Shown: positions 42,113 to 51,821, counted from the first letter of the stretch. The stretch: DNA of 64,000 nt from Steroidobacter sp. (GCA_025929585.1 JAICPY010000005.1:22332-86331); one strand, 5' to 3'. The notes: a model not told the origin generated them from the sequence alone. A program made the numbers and translations.

Positions 42113-43069
42113 CTAAAAACCCAGCACGCGGCGATAGGTCTCGAGAATAGGTGCGAGAATCTCTGCAAGCACGTTATCTGCTTTCCTTCGGAGCGCTGAC
42201 GTGCTGGGCTCGAAATTGACCTTGCCCTTCTTACGCAGTCGATTGCCGGTGACGATATGGCCGACATCGAACGCCTCCGAGGCGGCAATGCGTGCTCGCG
42301 CGACCCCGAGCGAATACCCGCCCCAAGATTCGACGGCGGCGAGAACAGCATCCGGATTACTGTTCAGATCTTCGAACCTGATCGAAAAACATCGCTCCTT
42401 CAGCCGCCACTTCACCAGCCGCATGCAAAGCAGAACATAGAGATAGTAAGCGGAAGCAGCGAGCGCGCCCTTCGGACGTTGCTCGCCTTCGTTCTTCTTG
42501 GCGAACGCCTTGAGCAGTCCGGCTGCGGATCGGGTTATGCACAAAACCTTGATGCGTTCTGGCAATGCTTGTGACAGCAACAATGCACGCCCTGCAAACT
42601 TGGATGAGTCCACCACTACTCGGCATTGCCGAACGGCGGCAACGGATCGGAACAAATCGCGAGCTGCAAGCGAATATTGCTCGCGTGCTTGCTTTGCGCC
42701 GAGGTTCGCCCAGATCAGCGGAAAATGTTGATGGCTTTCGAGATCCTGAACCGTGTCCCCCAGCCGCGCGCAGTCCTGCCTGCTCCATGCAGTCCTGCGT
42801 AGTACCTCGGACCACAGTTCGCAGCCGCTCGTAGGCTTGCCGCAGGAACAAACGTGGTCCGCGATGAAGCCATCGCGGAAAATGTGCTTCACCTCGCCGA
42901 CGCCCGCGAAGCCTGGGTTGTTCGCCAGCAAGATCTCGAGGATCGTCGTGCCGCTGCGGCCGGTACCCATGATGTACAGAACTTCCGGCAGCGGCTGCTC
43001 AGAAGGTACTCGGTCCGTGGTCTGGACGTGGTTTGCGTGATAGCGGCTTTGCTGAGCTTGCGCGGCCAT
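42113..43069 (-). CDS. Sulfotransferase
   Basis: A 318-residue protein of the PAPS-dependent sulfotransferase superfamily. The 5'-phosphosulfate loop is MGTGRSGTTILEILLANNPGF (residues 35-42 for GTGRSGTT). The 3'-phosphate region is represented by VVDSSKFAGRALLLSQALPERIKVLCITRS. The C-terminus contains CFSIRFEDLNSNPDAVLAAVESW, also typical. It would add sulfate to a sugar hydroxyl of the EPS repeat unit in the cytoplasm. No PAPS synthesis genes are in the window. Its place between two glycosyltransferases suggests the sugar chain is the substrate. Confidence 0.88.
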   Translation of the reverse strand: MAAQAQQSRYHANHVQTTDRVPSEQPLPEVLYIMGTGRSGTTILEILLANNPGFAGVGEVKHIFRDGFIADHVCSCGKPTSGCELWSEVLRRTAWSRQDCARLGDTVQDLESHQHFPLIWANLGAKQAREQYSLAARDLFRSVAAVRQCRVVVDSSKFAGRALLLSQALPERIKVLCITRSAAGLLKAFAKKNEGEQRPKGALAASAYYLYVLLCMRLVKWRLKERCFSIRFEDLNSNPDAVLAAVESWGGYSLGVARARIAASEAFDVGHIVTGNRLRKKGKVNFEPSTSALRRKADNVLAEILAPILETYRRVLGF

Positions 43070-43076
43070 ATGTTTC

Positions 43077-44291
43077 TCAGCGAGCTTTGGAGTGAGAGTG
43101 GGCTTCGATCAGCGATACATAGCTGTCGATCATGGTTTGAATCGAGAATTGGTGAATGACACGCTCGCGTGCAGCATGTCCAAGACCTGCGCGCAACTGC
43201 GGATCGGCATGCAAGCGTTCGAGCACCGCCGGCAATTCTCTGGATAGATCGCTCACTTCGATCGTGAAACCGTGTTCCCCGTCGGCAACCATCTCGGCGG
43301 CGCCGCCGATGCGGCTCAATACCACCGGTTTGGCCATCGACATGGCTTCCAGCGCAGCATTGGAGAATGTTTCTATGTGAGTGGACGGCAATACAAACAC
43401 GTCCATCGAGGACAATGCCGGGCGAACATCGCGCAGCATGCCGACGAACGTCACGTTCGCTTGTAGCCCGCGTGCCGCGACACGCTGCTCTAGATTCGAT
43501 CGCAGCTGACCTTCGCCGACGATCAACAAGTGCGCATCCACCGCTTGCTTGCGCATCCGTGCCAGCGTCTCGATCAACACCTTCTGATTCTTCTCTGGTG
43601 CAAGACGGCCAACCGTTCCGATGACGAACGCGCTCGGCGAAATACCGAAGCCCGCGCGTAAAGCCTGCCGCTCGGCTTCATTGTCGATTGGAACGAATCG
43701 ATCGACATCGACTCCGTTGTAGATGACAGAGCTGTTCTCTCCTCCATCGAGCAGAGGACGCCACAGCGTGCGCTGAAGCTCGCAACCATAGACGATCGCG
43801 TCCAATCGTTGCAGGAAGGGTTTGTAGAACGATTGACGCCAGCGGTCCGATTCAGACAACGTCGTCGTGTTCAACAGTGCGATGCGTCGCGGGATCTTCT
43901 GCAAGCCCATTGTCGCGAGCGACATGTATAGCGTCGGATAGAGGTTCACCGAAAGGATGACCTCGGGACAGCAACCTTGGATCAACGAGCGAAGCCTGCG
44001 AAGAGCGGCGAACGAAAACTTACCGCGCCGATCCAGATGCTTCACCGGCACTTGCGGTTGAATCAGATCGCGAAGCGCATGCGGCGCTTTCAGATAGGCG
44101 ATGCCGGCTGTGATCTCGCGCCCGACCAGACCATTTGCAACTCGCACGACCTTGGTTTCCGAACCGCCGACCGCAAGACTGTTCAGCACGAACAACGCCT
44201 GCGTCCTGCCGCTCGACTCGCGTGCGTGGAGTTGCTCAGCCGAATCGGGCGGCAAAGCGACCGTCGCGTAGGTTGAGGGTTCGGTTATCAC
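43077..44291 (-). CDS. Glycosyltransferase family 4
   Basis: A 404-residue GT-B glycosyltransferase. The acceptor domain begins VLNSLAVGGSETKVVRVANGL. The donor domain contains VIYNGVDVDRFVPIDNEAERQALRAGFGI, GTVGRLAPEKNQKVLIETLARM and the EX7E motif VFVLPSTHIETFSNAALEAMSMAKPVVLSRIGGAAE. It overlaps the polymerase/ligase gene by 4 bp and precedes the sulfotransferase by 7 bp, so it belongs to the same operon. The sugar is unknown. Confidence 0.93.
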   Translation of the reverse strand: MITEPSTYATVALPPDSAEQLHARESSGRTQALFVLNSLAVGGSETKVVRVANGLVGREITAGIAYLKAPHALRDLIQPQVPVKHLDRRGKFSFAALRRLRSLIQGCCPEVILSVNLYPTLYMSLATMGLQKIPRRIALLNTTTLSESDRWRQSFYKPFLQRLDAIVYGCELQRTLWRPLLDGGENSSVIYNGVDVDRFVPIDNEAERQALRAGFGISPSAFVIGTVGRLAPEKNQKVLIETLARMRKQAVDAHLLIVGEGQLRSNLEQRVAARGLQANVTFVGMLRDVRPALSSMDVFVLPSTHIETFSNAALEAMSMAKPVVLSRIGGAAEMVADGEHGFTIEVSDLSRELPAVLERLHADPQLRAGLGHAARERVIHQFSIQTMIDSYVSLIEAHSHSKAR

Positions 44292-45673
44292 GTGCGTTGT
44301 GTCCCAACCCAGCCGAAGGGGTCACGTTGCACCAACGAGGGTGACGGCTGTTGCGGCTGCGGCGCCTCGGCTTGGCTCCAAACAGGCGCCGAACGTGCAT
44401 TCACGGCAATGCGCATCACCAAGCCCGCATAAGCCCAGAACCAGAGCCACGGTGTGTATAGATCGACGAAGAAGGTTGCCACGGAGATGGCGACCGCGCC
44501 GATCGAGAATGCGATCAACGCAGGTTGATACTGAACGCGCGCGGCAGACAATGCAGCCATAGCTTCCCGCACGACAAGCACTAACAAAGCGGTGCCGCAG
44601 ATCAAGCCGACGAGCCCGACGTTGAACCACAGCGATAAATAATGATTGTGCGGCGAGAGCCGAAACGGCATTGACCAATAAGTGTACCAGCCGAACCCGG
44701 TCACGAAGCTCAATGGTGCTTCGGCCATCGCGGCGATCGCGGTAGACCAGATCTCCGCTCTGCCGGAAGAAGATGTGACGATGTCGGCGCTGGAGCTGTC
44801 GCCGATCACTCGTTTGTACAACAAATCGCCGTACTCGATGCTCATCAGCGCGACGACGATGACGATGATGGCGAGCGCGCCGATCGCGATCGCTAGAATC
44901 TTACGTAGCGGGAAGTACTTCCTGAAGGCATACATGCCCCAGATGGAAGCGGCGATCAATCCGACGTATCCGCCGCGCGAGGCTGTCATTACGAGGGCAG
45001 CCAGTGAAATGAGCACGCCGATAAGCGAAGCCAGGCGCCACACTCCGGTGTAGGCCAGCATCCCCGCCGCGAATGCCGGCAGGAAAAGATCGACAAAAGC
45101 AGCGTCCTGATTGGATTCGCCCATGACGCCCGTCATACGCCCGTCCCGGCGATGTTCCATGTCCCCAACTTCGATGATGCCGAAGGAGTTCAGCACCGCG
45201 GCGGTGTTCGCAAGCAACACCGCGAACAACAACAGCTTGAGCATCGAATGTGCATTACGGCTCTCGCGTACGCCGTAGAAGAACACGAGAAAGAAGATCG
45301 CGTGGTCCACCAGCCGACTCTTCAACGCGATCGTGCTTTCGATCAGCTCGTACCGCGGATACTCGATGACGAAGTAACCGACCAGCATCGATAGGATGCT
45401 GTACGCGATCAACACGACGAACGTCACGTGCAGAGCTCGCAGCTCGAAAGTGAACGACTGCTGGACGATCATCCTCATAATCAGCGCAGAAGCGATCACA
45501 TACAGCATCGCATTCTTGGCGCTCAAGCCCGGGCCCATACTCATGGACACGTCCAGGATGTCGGTCATCACAATGAGCGCGAGAAAGCAGGCCAATAGGA
45601 ATCTGATCCCGCGCTCCGGCGAGCCGAGCGGTTCGAAATCCGAATTCACGAATTGCGCCGTATTTGCGCGCAT
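44288..45673 (-). CDS. O-antigen ligase/polymerase family protein (Wzy-like)
   Basis: A 461-residue polytopic membrane protein starting at ATG 45673 with GATGAGG upstream. The longer frame to 45757 would run through the sigma-54 promoter. About 11 helices are visible. The Wzy_C domain includes LVMTASRGGYVGLIAASIWG and the large periplasmic loop ending in the His-containing YTYWSMPFRLSPHNHYLSLWFNVGLVGL, where His in HNHYL is typical for ligases and polymerases. In an EPS cluster it most likely polymerises the repeat units, but a ligase role cannot be excluded. It heads the seven-gene operon running to the TupA-like gene and has a strong sigma-54 promoter. Confidence 0.9.
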   Translation of the reverse strand: MRANTAQFVNSDFEPLGSPERGIRFLLACFLALIVMTDILDVSMSMGPGLSAKNAMLYVIASALIMRMIVQQSFTFELRALHVTFVVLIAYSILSMLVGYFVIEYPRYELIESTIALKSRLVDHAIFFLVFFYGVRESRNAHSMLKLLLFAVLLANTAAVLNSFGIIEVGDMEHRRDGRMTGVMGESNQDAAFVDLFLPAFAAGMLAYTGVWRLASLIGVLISLAALVMTASRGGYVGLIAASIWGMYAFRKYFPLRKILAIAIGALAIIVIVVALMSIEYGDLLYKRVIGDSSSADIVTSSSGRAEIWSTAIAAMAEAPLSFVTGFGWYTYWSMPFRLSPHNHYLSLWFNVGLVGLICGTALLVLVVREAMAALSAARVQYQPALIAFSIGAVAISVATFFVDLYTPWLWFWAYAGLVMRIAVNARSAPVWSQAEAPQPQQPSPSLVQRDPFGWVGTQRT

Positions 45674-45710
45674 CAATGCCTCATCCTGTCGGAATGATTT
45701 GCCGATGTTG

Positions 45711-45729
45711 GAGCAAGATGCATACCAAG
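45711..45729 (-). promoter_or_regulatory. Sigma-54 promoter of the polymerase-led EPS operon
   Basis: On the minus strand CTTGGTATGCATCTTGCTC has GG and GC exactly 12 positions apart, matching TGGCACG-N4-TTGCW. Transcription would begin near 45702, 29 nt before the start codon. It is nearly identical to the sites at 55742 and 59301. Confidence 0.75.
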
Positions 45730-45864
45730 TCGCGGAGCAGATCCCCGGGAGCTGCATCGCCGCATCGCGAAGGCAAACCTTGTAATTGGTTCAACGAAGT
45801 GTCCTTTCTTACATCGGACCGCTTACATCAGCCGGCGGCCAGCACGTTCTGGATGCACGTGGAG

Positions 45865-47865
45865 TTACTCAACGCCGCTGCAGAGCCCGACCCGACGCGG
45901 CTGGACGTACACTTCGTCCTGCGCGGAAGGCCAGTGTTCGAGCCAAGATTGAAAGGCCAACACGTTCCACAAATGCTGAGACCAGTCTGCTTGACCGCTC
46001 AAATGCTGACGCCAGCGACGCTGCACGGTCGCAGCATCCAAAAAGCCCTCGCGGCGCAATCGATCAGGTTCCAACAGCTCGTTTGCCCACGGCCGCAACT
46101 CCGCGCGCAACCAGCGGGCAATGGGCACGGCAAAGCCTTTCTTCGGACGATCTATCAGCTCGTTCGGCAGGTGTCTGCGCAATAACTCGCGCAGTACCCA
46201 CTTACCTCGGCCATCACGAAGCAATATCGATGAGGGTACCCGCCAGGCAGCCCGCGCCACGTCGGGATCTAGCATTGGAATGCGCGTTTCGAGCGAGACC
46301 GCCATCGCGGCGCGATCGACTTTCACGAGAATGTCATCGCTCAGGTATTCGCAGGTATCCAAGTGCATCATCTGTTTCATCCCATCGGCAGCTGTCAGAT
46401 GCGGGATGATGTCGTGATCGTCTTGCAAAGTGCGGCCGACGACGAGTTGCGAAGAAACTGGCCACCGCCTGAGCCCGATGCGATAAAAATCACGCAGGCT
46501 TTGTGCTCGCCATCGCGAGGAGTGGTCCTGCATTCGATCGGCCAATCCCTCTTTGCCATAGCGCGTCCAAATGAACGCTGCAGGCGTTACAGCAATTTCC
46601 AGCGCCGACAATGGCAGCCGATCCAGTAAGGCGCTGGCGCCCGCACGCATCGAGGTGGGCCAACGTTTGAGGGAATTCCAACGCGCTAGGGCGATTCGAT
46701 ATCGCCCATAGCCCGCGAACAACTCATCGCCCGCATCGCCAGATAGGCAAACCGTAACAGCTTCTCGCGCCAGCTTGCAGACTAGATAAGTTGGAATCTG
46801 CGAAGAGTCGCCGAATGGTTCGTCATAAATTCGCGGCAAGTGCTCGATGACGTTTAGACATTCCTGCGGTGTGACTATCGCCTCGGTATGCCGCGTGCCC
46901 AAATGCTTGGATACTGCGCGAGCAAACGGTGCTTCGTTATAGGCTTCTTCCTGAAAGCCGATGGAAAAGGTGCGCACCTGCCGTGACGTCGCCTTGCGCA
47001 TCAGCGCTACGATGAGAGAAGAATCGGTGCCACCGGATAAGAACGCACCGACAGGGACATCAGCAACCATCTGGCGTTCGATCGAACGACCGAGCGCCGC
47101 GCCGACCAGATCGAGGGACTGGGCCTCATCCAAAGGGGCTGCATTGGCCGCTTCCTCGATCAAAGCACCCGCATCCCAATAGCGTTGCTCTTGCATTTCG
47201 AACCGGTCGGCGCGCACCTGAATGCTGACGAAGCATCCGGGCATGACTTTGCCGATGCCTTGAAAAATACTCAGCGGAGCAGGAACGAAATCTCTCTGCA
47301 TCATCAGCGCCAATGCGTTGCGATCGATCCGATCGCTCCATAGCGTGTGCTGACGCAGCGACTTGAGCTCCGAGGCAAACAGCAACGCATCGCCGCAGAC
47401 GCCATAATAAAGCGGCTTTTCTCCGAAGCGATCTCGAGCTAGATAGAGTCGGCGATCGCGACGATCCCAGAGCGCAAAGGCAAACATGCCTTTGCAGCGT
47501 TCGATAGCGCCTTGCACGCCCCAGACCTCGATCGCCGCTAACAGAACTTCGGTATCCGATCCGCCGACGAAAGCGCATTGCCGGGACGCAAGCTCCTTGC
47601 GCAACTCTTGGTAGTTGTAGATCTCGCCGTTGTACACGATGGTGTAGCGCGAGCTTGCCGAATGCATCGGCTGATGGCCGGTGGCAGACAGATCGATAAT
47701 GGCCAGGCGACGATGACACAAAGCGATTCCCGCCTGTGCGTCATGCCATAAGCCTTCATCATCCGGTCCTCGGTGAACCAGCGATGCCGCCATGCGAGGC
47801 AAATCGCCGTTGATATGCTCGGGCGTCAGCGGCAGTTTCGTGAAGAAACCTGCTATTCCACACAT
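45865..47865 (-). CDS. asnB: Asparagine synthase (glutamine-hydrolysing), EPS-cluster type
   Basis: A 666-residue class II amidotransferase. The N-terminus MCGIAGFF supplies the catalytic Cys2 after Met removal, and RRLAIIDLS, YNGEIYNYQELR and FVGGSDTEVLL complete the glutaminase domain. The synthetase domain has the ATP-binding loop AFLSGGTDSSLIVALM, YDEPFGDSSQIPTYLV and SGDAGDELFAGYGRY. Such proteins in EPS clusters probably amidate a sugar carboxyl or another building block rather than aspartate. Codon use matches the neighbours. It stands 54 bp after the PaaK-like gene, with a weaker sigma-54-like site in the gap. Confidence 0.93.
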   Translation of the reverse strand: MCGIAGFFTKLPLTPEHINGDLPRMAASLVHRGPDDEGLWHDAQAGIALCHRRLAIIDLSATGHQPMHSASSRYTIVYNGEIYNYQELRKELASRQCAFVGGSDTEVLLAAIEVWGVQGAIERCKGMFAFALWDRRDRRLYLARDRFGEKPLYYGVCGDALLFASELKSLRQHTLWSDRIDRNALALMMQRDFVPAPLSIFQGIGKVMPGCFVSIQVRADRFEMQEQRYWDAGALIEEAANAAPLDEAQSLDLVGAALGRSIERQMVADVPVGAFLSGGTDSSLIVALMRKATSRQVRTFSIGFQEEAYNEAPFARAVSKHLGTRHTEAIVTPQECLNVIEHLPRIYDEPFGDSSQIPTYLVCKLAREAVTVCLSGDAGDELFAGYGRYRIALARWNSLKRWPTSMRAGASALLDRLPLSALEIAVTPAAFIWTRYGKEGLADRMQDHSSRWRAQSLRDFYRIGLRRWPVSSQLVVGRTLQDDHDIIPHLTAADGMKQMMHLDTCEYLSDDILVKVDRAAMAVSLETRIPMLDPDVARAAWRVPSSILLRDGRGKWVLRELLRRHLPNELIDRPKKGFAVPIARWLRAELRPWANELLEPDRLRREGFLDAATVQRRWRQHLSGQADWSQHLWNVLAFQSWLEHWPSAQDEVYVQPRRVGLCSGVE

Positions 47866-47895
47866 AAAGACCTCTTCGTCTCCGCCCGCACGCCG

Positions 47896-47911
47896 TGCAG
47901 CACTACTGCCG
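47896..47911 (-). promoter_or_regulatory. Possible sigma-54 promoter upstream of asnB
   Basis: CGGCAGTAGTGCTGCA on the minus strand keeps GG and GC 12 apart and both GGCA and TGCA, but differs elsewhere from the strong copies. Transcription would start about 20 nt before the asnB start codon. Confidence 0.35.
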
Positions 47912-47919
47912 CTGTCGAT

Positions 47920-49281
47920 CTAGGCATGCCCGCGAACGAGCGGTGTCGACTCGAGCAGCGATCTAACTGCAGGCCGATGGATGACAAATGGAGTTTTGCC
48001 CAAGGTAGTGCGCTCCAGTGTCTGAACCGGCCTTACGACGACGTTCATGCTGTCCGGGAGCTTGCGTCGCACGTTGCGCAGTAGATGCTGCTCGTCAGCC
48101 GCCGAATAGCCGGAGGCAGCGAGCACGAGAATACTGACCTCTCGCACCGATTCTTGAATGATCTGAATACGGTGCACGTGCTGCACGTCGCGATGGAAGT
48201 GACTGATACCGGTGACTTTGGCGCCCTCGGGCGTCAACAGAATATCTCCGCTACGTCCGAATACGCCGCCGAATGGCCGCACGCCCAGTGCGACTTCCTC
48301 GATCTCGCGTGCGCCCCATGAAGAAGGTAGGTGGATTAGATCGCCGGTGCAGTAGCGCACGAGGGACATCGATCGATTCCAAAGCGCAGTGCCTACGATC
48401 TCGTAAACGGCGCGTTCGCCTTCCTCAGTACCCACGCGATCCAACTCGATATGCGCGTAGCCTGGAAGGAATCGATATTCGCCCGGCACTGTCGCGTACG
48501 CAAATGCGACTCGCTCGGCCTGACCGTAGCGATCCAGCAGGGTGCAACCGAGCTGTTCAACGGCTGATTCCCAAATCTGCGCCCGCAACATCTCCGAGGA
48601 GCACACCACTCTAGGTACGTGCACCTTCAGTCGGTGTTTCGCGAGTAAAGTGCATAGCGCTTCAAGCGAAGTCGGATAAGCCATCATCAGATCCGGCTTG
48701 AAGTCCTCGAGCGCCTTGGCGAAGGCAGTGATAGTAGCGGTACTCAAGTGACTCGAAGAGAACACCAACCTTCGACCGCCGTTCGCGTGAATCCAATACG
48801 GGGGACTGAGATCATTGGGATCCTTGATGGCATCGGTACGCAGCACCGCGGTGCGTGCTTCACGTCCATCTACCCCAAGCCTGCGCATCATTTCATCCAT
48901 GCATGCCTGCTCGAAGGCAACCGATTGCAGCGATCGAAAGATTTTCAAGGGCATGCCCGAAGTGCCGCCGGTCGTGGATTGAACGCTCAGCAAAGGGGAA
49001 TGTGTGCAGAACGAGCGCGGCGCGGCTTGAACCTCGGGCTTTCGCAGAAGCGGCCAACTATGCAGGTCCTTCGTTCCTCGCACGCGCTTGCCGTAGGGCG
49101 AACGTCTTGCCGACCACAACACCTCCTCGAGGCGACGATGCGTCCACTCGCGACGCTCGCCGATACTCGATTTCTCGAGCTCATCGAGGACACGGCGTGC
49201 ATCCGAGTAGAACCAGGGGTTCCGGCGCACTGCCACATCACCTAGACGCAGAAGCTTCAAACCGTCACTGAGGCGTGGCAT
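47920..49281 (-). CDS. Phenylacetate-CoA ligase-like (PaaK/CapK) adenylate-forming enzyme
   Basis: A 453-residue protein of the CapK/PaaK type of AMP-forming ligases common in capsule and EPS clusters. Motifs are SVQSTTGGTSGMPLKIFRS (phosphate-binding loop), RVVCSSEMLRAQIWES, DRYGQAERVAFAYA and a C-terminal block RSGDILLTPEGAKVTGIS with the hinge Asp. It would activate a carboxylic acid as an acyl-adenylate for transfer to the polymer. Together with AsnB and TupA it suggests amide or acyl decoration. It starts 41 bp downstream of a glycosyltransferase gene. Confidence 0.87.
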   Translation of the reverse strand: MPRLSDGLKLLRLGDVAVRRNPWFYSDARRVLDELEKSSIGERREWTHRRLEEVLWSARRSPYGKRVRGTKDLHSWPLLRKPEVQAAPRSFCTHSPLLSVQSTTGGTSGMPLKIFRSLQSVAFEQACMDEMMRRLGVDGREARTAVLRTDAIKDPNDLSPPYWIHANGGRRLVFSSSHLSTATITAFAKALEDFKPDLMMAYPTSLEALCTLLAKHRLKVHVPRVVCSSEMLRAQIWESAVEQLGCTLLDRYGQAERVAFAYATVPGEYRFLPGYAHIELDRVGTEEGERAVYEIVGTALWNRSMSLVRYCTGDLIHLPSSWGAREIEEVALGVRPFGGVFGRSGDILLTPEGAKVTGISHFHRDVQHVHRIQIIQESVREVSILVLAASGYSAADEQHLLRNVRRKLPDSMNVVVRPVQTLERTTLGKTPFVIHRPAVRSLLESTPLVRGHA

Positions 49282-49322
49282 TGCTGACTCGTTGTAATCG
49301 ATGCAGGTGGATCATTTCGACG

Positions 49323-50510
49323 TCAATTGACCGCTAATGCCAAGCGATCGAACGCGGCACGATACGGAGCCAGTACCTTGTCTTCCGCGAACTCGCGTTC
49401 CATGAACCGGATGCATCGGTTGCTCGCGGCCTTCCAAATGGCCGGATCGGTTGCGAGCGCGCGGACCGCATCGATGAGTTGTTCTCGCGTATGTACTGCA
49501 ATCCCTAAACCTTCCTTCGCGATCAATCCATCCGGATCGAAGAAGGCGACGACCGGCGTTCCACGCATCCAAGCTTGCAAGTACGAATTGGGAAAGCCCT
49601 CGATATCCGAGGTATTCACCAACACGCATGAACGCTCGTAGTACTCATTGACCTCGTGATATGGCACTTGGCCATGCACGGTGACGTTGCGGTGTGCACG
49701 CGCGGCGTGAGAGATGTCTTCGTAGTATTTGCGATAGCCCGGCGCGGCTCCGCCGACCATATGAAACTGCAACTGGGGCAGCGCAGCCGCCGCATCGAGC
49801 AAGATATCCGGGCGCTTCAGAGTGCGGAAATTGTTGACCCACACGATCTGGTAATCGCGCTCGTAAAACGTTCGTGCGGTATCGGCCGCCTCGACCAGCA
49901 TTCCCGCGATCGTGCTTTCGACGCCGAAGTTCTTCATCAGCAAATCGTGCTGATAGTTGCTTTGCACCAGCACCACATCGGCACGACGCAAACCGTACTC
50001 GTACAGCTTCTTGTCCCGCCAATACTTGATCAGCGGTAAGTGCGACTCGCAGTCTGCATCGCTCGCGACACGAAAAACCATCTTGCGGCCATGGCGTTGG
50101 CAGAACATCGCGACCTGGCCGATCACCGCCCCACCGCAGCTCGTGTAATAGACGTCCGCTCGTGCGCGGCGCATCGCTTGCCACAAGCCACTCCATCGTG
50201 GGTGGAAGAAGCGTACGCCCGGCAAGCCTTCGCTCAATCCGAACGCTTTATATGTCCGCACGCCGTCCCAAGTTGCTCCGTCCGCCTGCCCGTAATCGGA
50301 AGTGACCATGGTTGCGTCATATCCGCGCCGAGCGAGCGCTTTGGCCAGCAAAGTCTGCTGGACCTGCTCACCGCCGATGGGATGTTGGTTGTACTCGCGC
50401 GCAAGCACCGGCAAGTTCGTCATGCCAATGAAGCAGATGCGAGCGCCTGTCGAAATCGAGGCAGACGGTACGTCGCGGTGTTGTGGAACTGCGCTTGAAA
50501 TCGCCGACAT
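49323..50510 (-). CDS. Glycosyltransferase (GT4-like), paralogue of the one at 37.6 kb
   Basis: A 395-residue GT-B enzyme. The N-terminal domain has HPIGGEQVQQTLLAKALARRGYDATMVTSDYGQAD and FRVASDADCESHLP. The donor domain has IVWVNNFRTLKRPDILLDAAAALPQ and VLVNTSDIEGFPNSYLQAWMRGTPVVAFFDPDGLIAKEGLG. The same word order and spacing as the enzyme at 37572-38798 shows duplication within the cluster, probably giving two linkages or sugars. It begins 264 bp from the divergent methyltransferase. No sigma-54 site was found on its side of that gap. Confidence 0.9.
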   Translation of the reverse strand: MSAISSAVPQHRDVPSASISTGARICFIGMTNLPVLAREYNQHPIGGEQVQQTLLAKALARRGYDATMVTSDYGQADGATWDGVRTYKAFGLSEGLPGVRFFHPRWSGLWQAMRRARADVYYTSCGGAVIGQVAMFCQRHGRKMVFRVASDADCESHLPLIKYWRDKKLYEYGLRRADVVLVQSNYQHDLLMKNFGVESTIAGMLVEAADTARTFYERDYQIVWVNNFRTLKRPDILLDAAAALPQLQFHMVGGAAPGYRKYYEDISHAARAHRNVTVHGQVPYHEVNEYYERSCVLVNTSDIEGFPNSYLQAWMRGTPVVAFFDPDGLIAKEGLGIAVHTREQLIDAVRALATDPAIWKAASNRCIRFMEREFAEDKVLAPYRAAFDRLALAVN

Positions 50511-50720
50511 TGCTCAGTAGTTTCTCTTGAAGAGTCTTTCGACCGCGCTCGCAAGCAATCCCCGATCGTGAGGCATGCGCAAGTTCGCTGGATTCTTCAT
50601 TTCTGATCTGAACCCGCCAGTCGATCGGACGCCGCTGAGATGGCTTCGCTCCTGGCGTTGAGATAACCAGCCTACAGGTAGAAAGTTCCCGGTCCGACTG
50701 CAAGGAAACTCAAGCGATTT

Positions 50721-50736
50721 CGGCATGCGACTTGCA
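50721..50736 (+). promoter_or_regulatory. Sigma-54 promoter of the methyltransferase gene
   Basis: CGGCATGCGACTTGCA has GG and GC 12 apart and an intact TTGCA box. The predicted transcript starts about 28 nt before ATG 50775. It is on the plus strand, so the one gene inside the cluster with opposite orientation carries its own copy of the promoter type. Confidence 0.62.
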
Positions 50737-50774
50737 ACACGTCAAGACGCAATCAGGGCATGGGAGATCGAGCG

Positions 50775-51716
50775 ATGCAGGTTCAAACGATGCGCGGAGC
50801 CGCCTCGGGCGGCGCACAAGGCGCGCAACACAACGGTCCGTCGCGAGATGCAGGCCCCGGCTCGATCCGACTACGCCGCCAGCCTCCGCCCAGCGAAACA
50901 CGCAGCGCAGAACAACTGTACGAGCAATACGTGGTTGAGAAGGAGCTGGCCGCACGACTCATGAGCGCCAGCGAGGCCGAACGCGGCACGCTGTACTCGG
51001 CCGTTTACGAGGACCTGTATCGACGGATCCCGCATCACTCTCAGCTGCGCAACAAGGTCTCGGCCGATGACCAGGCAAAACGCATCGCGCGACAGTTCAG
51101 CTTCCTGGAGCCTTGGCTCACACCTAACACTGTGTTCTTGGAGATTGGTGCGGGAGACTGCGCTCTGTCGTTCGCGGTTGCCAAGAAGGTCGCGCACGTC
51201 TATGGACTGGACGTCTCTCCCGCCGTCACGTTCAACGAGACGAAGCCGGAGAACTTCACTCTGGTGTTATCGGACGGAACGAGCATTCCGGTGCCTGATG
51301 GAAGCATCACTCTAGCCTTTAGCAACCAGCTCATGGAGCATCTGCACCCCAGCGATGCGCTGCGCCAGTTGCAGAATATCTATCGATCTCTCGCGCCGGG
51401 CGGTAACTATGTTTGCCTCACGCCGAATCGCCTCACGGGACCTCATGACATCTCGCGTTATTTCGACCGTACGGCCACCGGTTTTCATTTGAAAGAATAT
51501 ACGTGCGGAGAGCTGATCGAATTGTTTCGCAAGGTCGGATTCAAATCCGTGCACCAATGCTTTCGCAGCCGCCGCTCGCTCGTGCGTGGGTCCGATGTTC
51601 TCACCCGCAGCGTCGAACGCTCGATGGAGAACCTGCCTGCAGGGGTGAGCGATCGCCTTGCAAGAAACAAATGGGTGCGCGGGCTCCTGGAGATTCGATT
51701 GATCGCAACGAAGTAG
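50775..51716 (+). CDS. Class I SAM-dependent methyltransferase
   Basis: A 313-residue enzyme; the ATG at 50775 has GGGAGA 8 nt upstream and is preferred over the ATG at 50760. Residues 1-50 are a Gly/Ala/Arg-rich tail of no known function. The Rossmann core has motif I FLEIGAGDCALSFAVA, YGLDVS at the acidic SAM-ribose position, LVLSDGTSIPVPDGSITLAFSNQLMEHLHP and the post-motif LRQLQNIYRSLAPGGNYVCLTPNR. It would methylate a sugar or acyl group of the EPS. It is the only plus-strand gene within the cluster and has a sigma-54 promoter and a strong terminator. Confidence 0.9.
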   Translation: MQVQTMRGAASGGAQGAQHNGPSRDAGPGSIRLRRQPPPSETRSAEQLYEQYVVEKELAARLMSASEAERGTLYSAVYEDLYRRIPHHSQLRNKVSADDQAKRIARQFSFLEPWLTPNTVFLEIGAGDCALSFAVAKKVAHVYGLDVSPAVTFNETKPENFTLVLSDGTSIPVPDGSITLAFSNQLMEHLHPSDALRQLQNIYRSLAPGGNYVCLTPNRLTGPHDISRYFDRTATGFHLKEYTCGELIELFRKVGFKSVHQCFRSRRSLVRGSDVLTRSVERSMENLPAGVSDRLARNKWVRGLLEIRLIATK

Positions 51717-51790
51717 ATGCAGACGATCTCAGCTCGCGTATCCAGGATCGGGCAGAATCGGCGGCCGTCAACGTACGTCTTGACGCCTCT

Positions 51791-51821
51791 GATTCCTTCC
51801 CCCGTAAACGGGGAAGGAATC
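51791..51821 (+). terminator. Intrinsic terminator of the methyltransferase gene
   Basis: A perfect 12-bp stem, GATTCCTTCCCC/GGGGAAGGAATC, with a 7-nt loop is followed by TTGATCTCTTTTCT. It lies 75 bp after the stop codon and may also slow transcription arriving from the flippase side. Confidence 0.85.
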
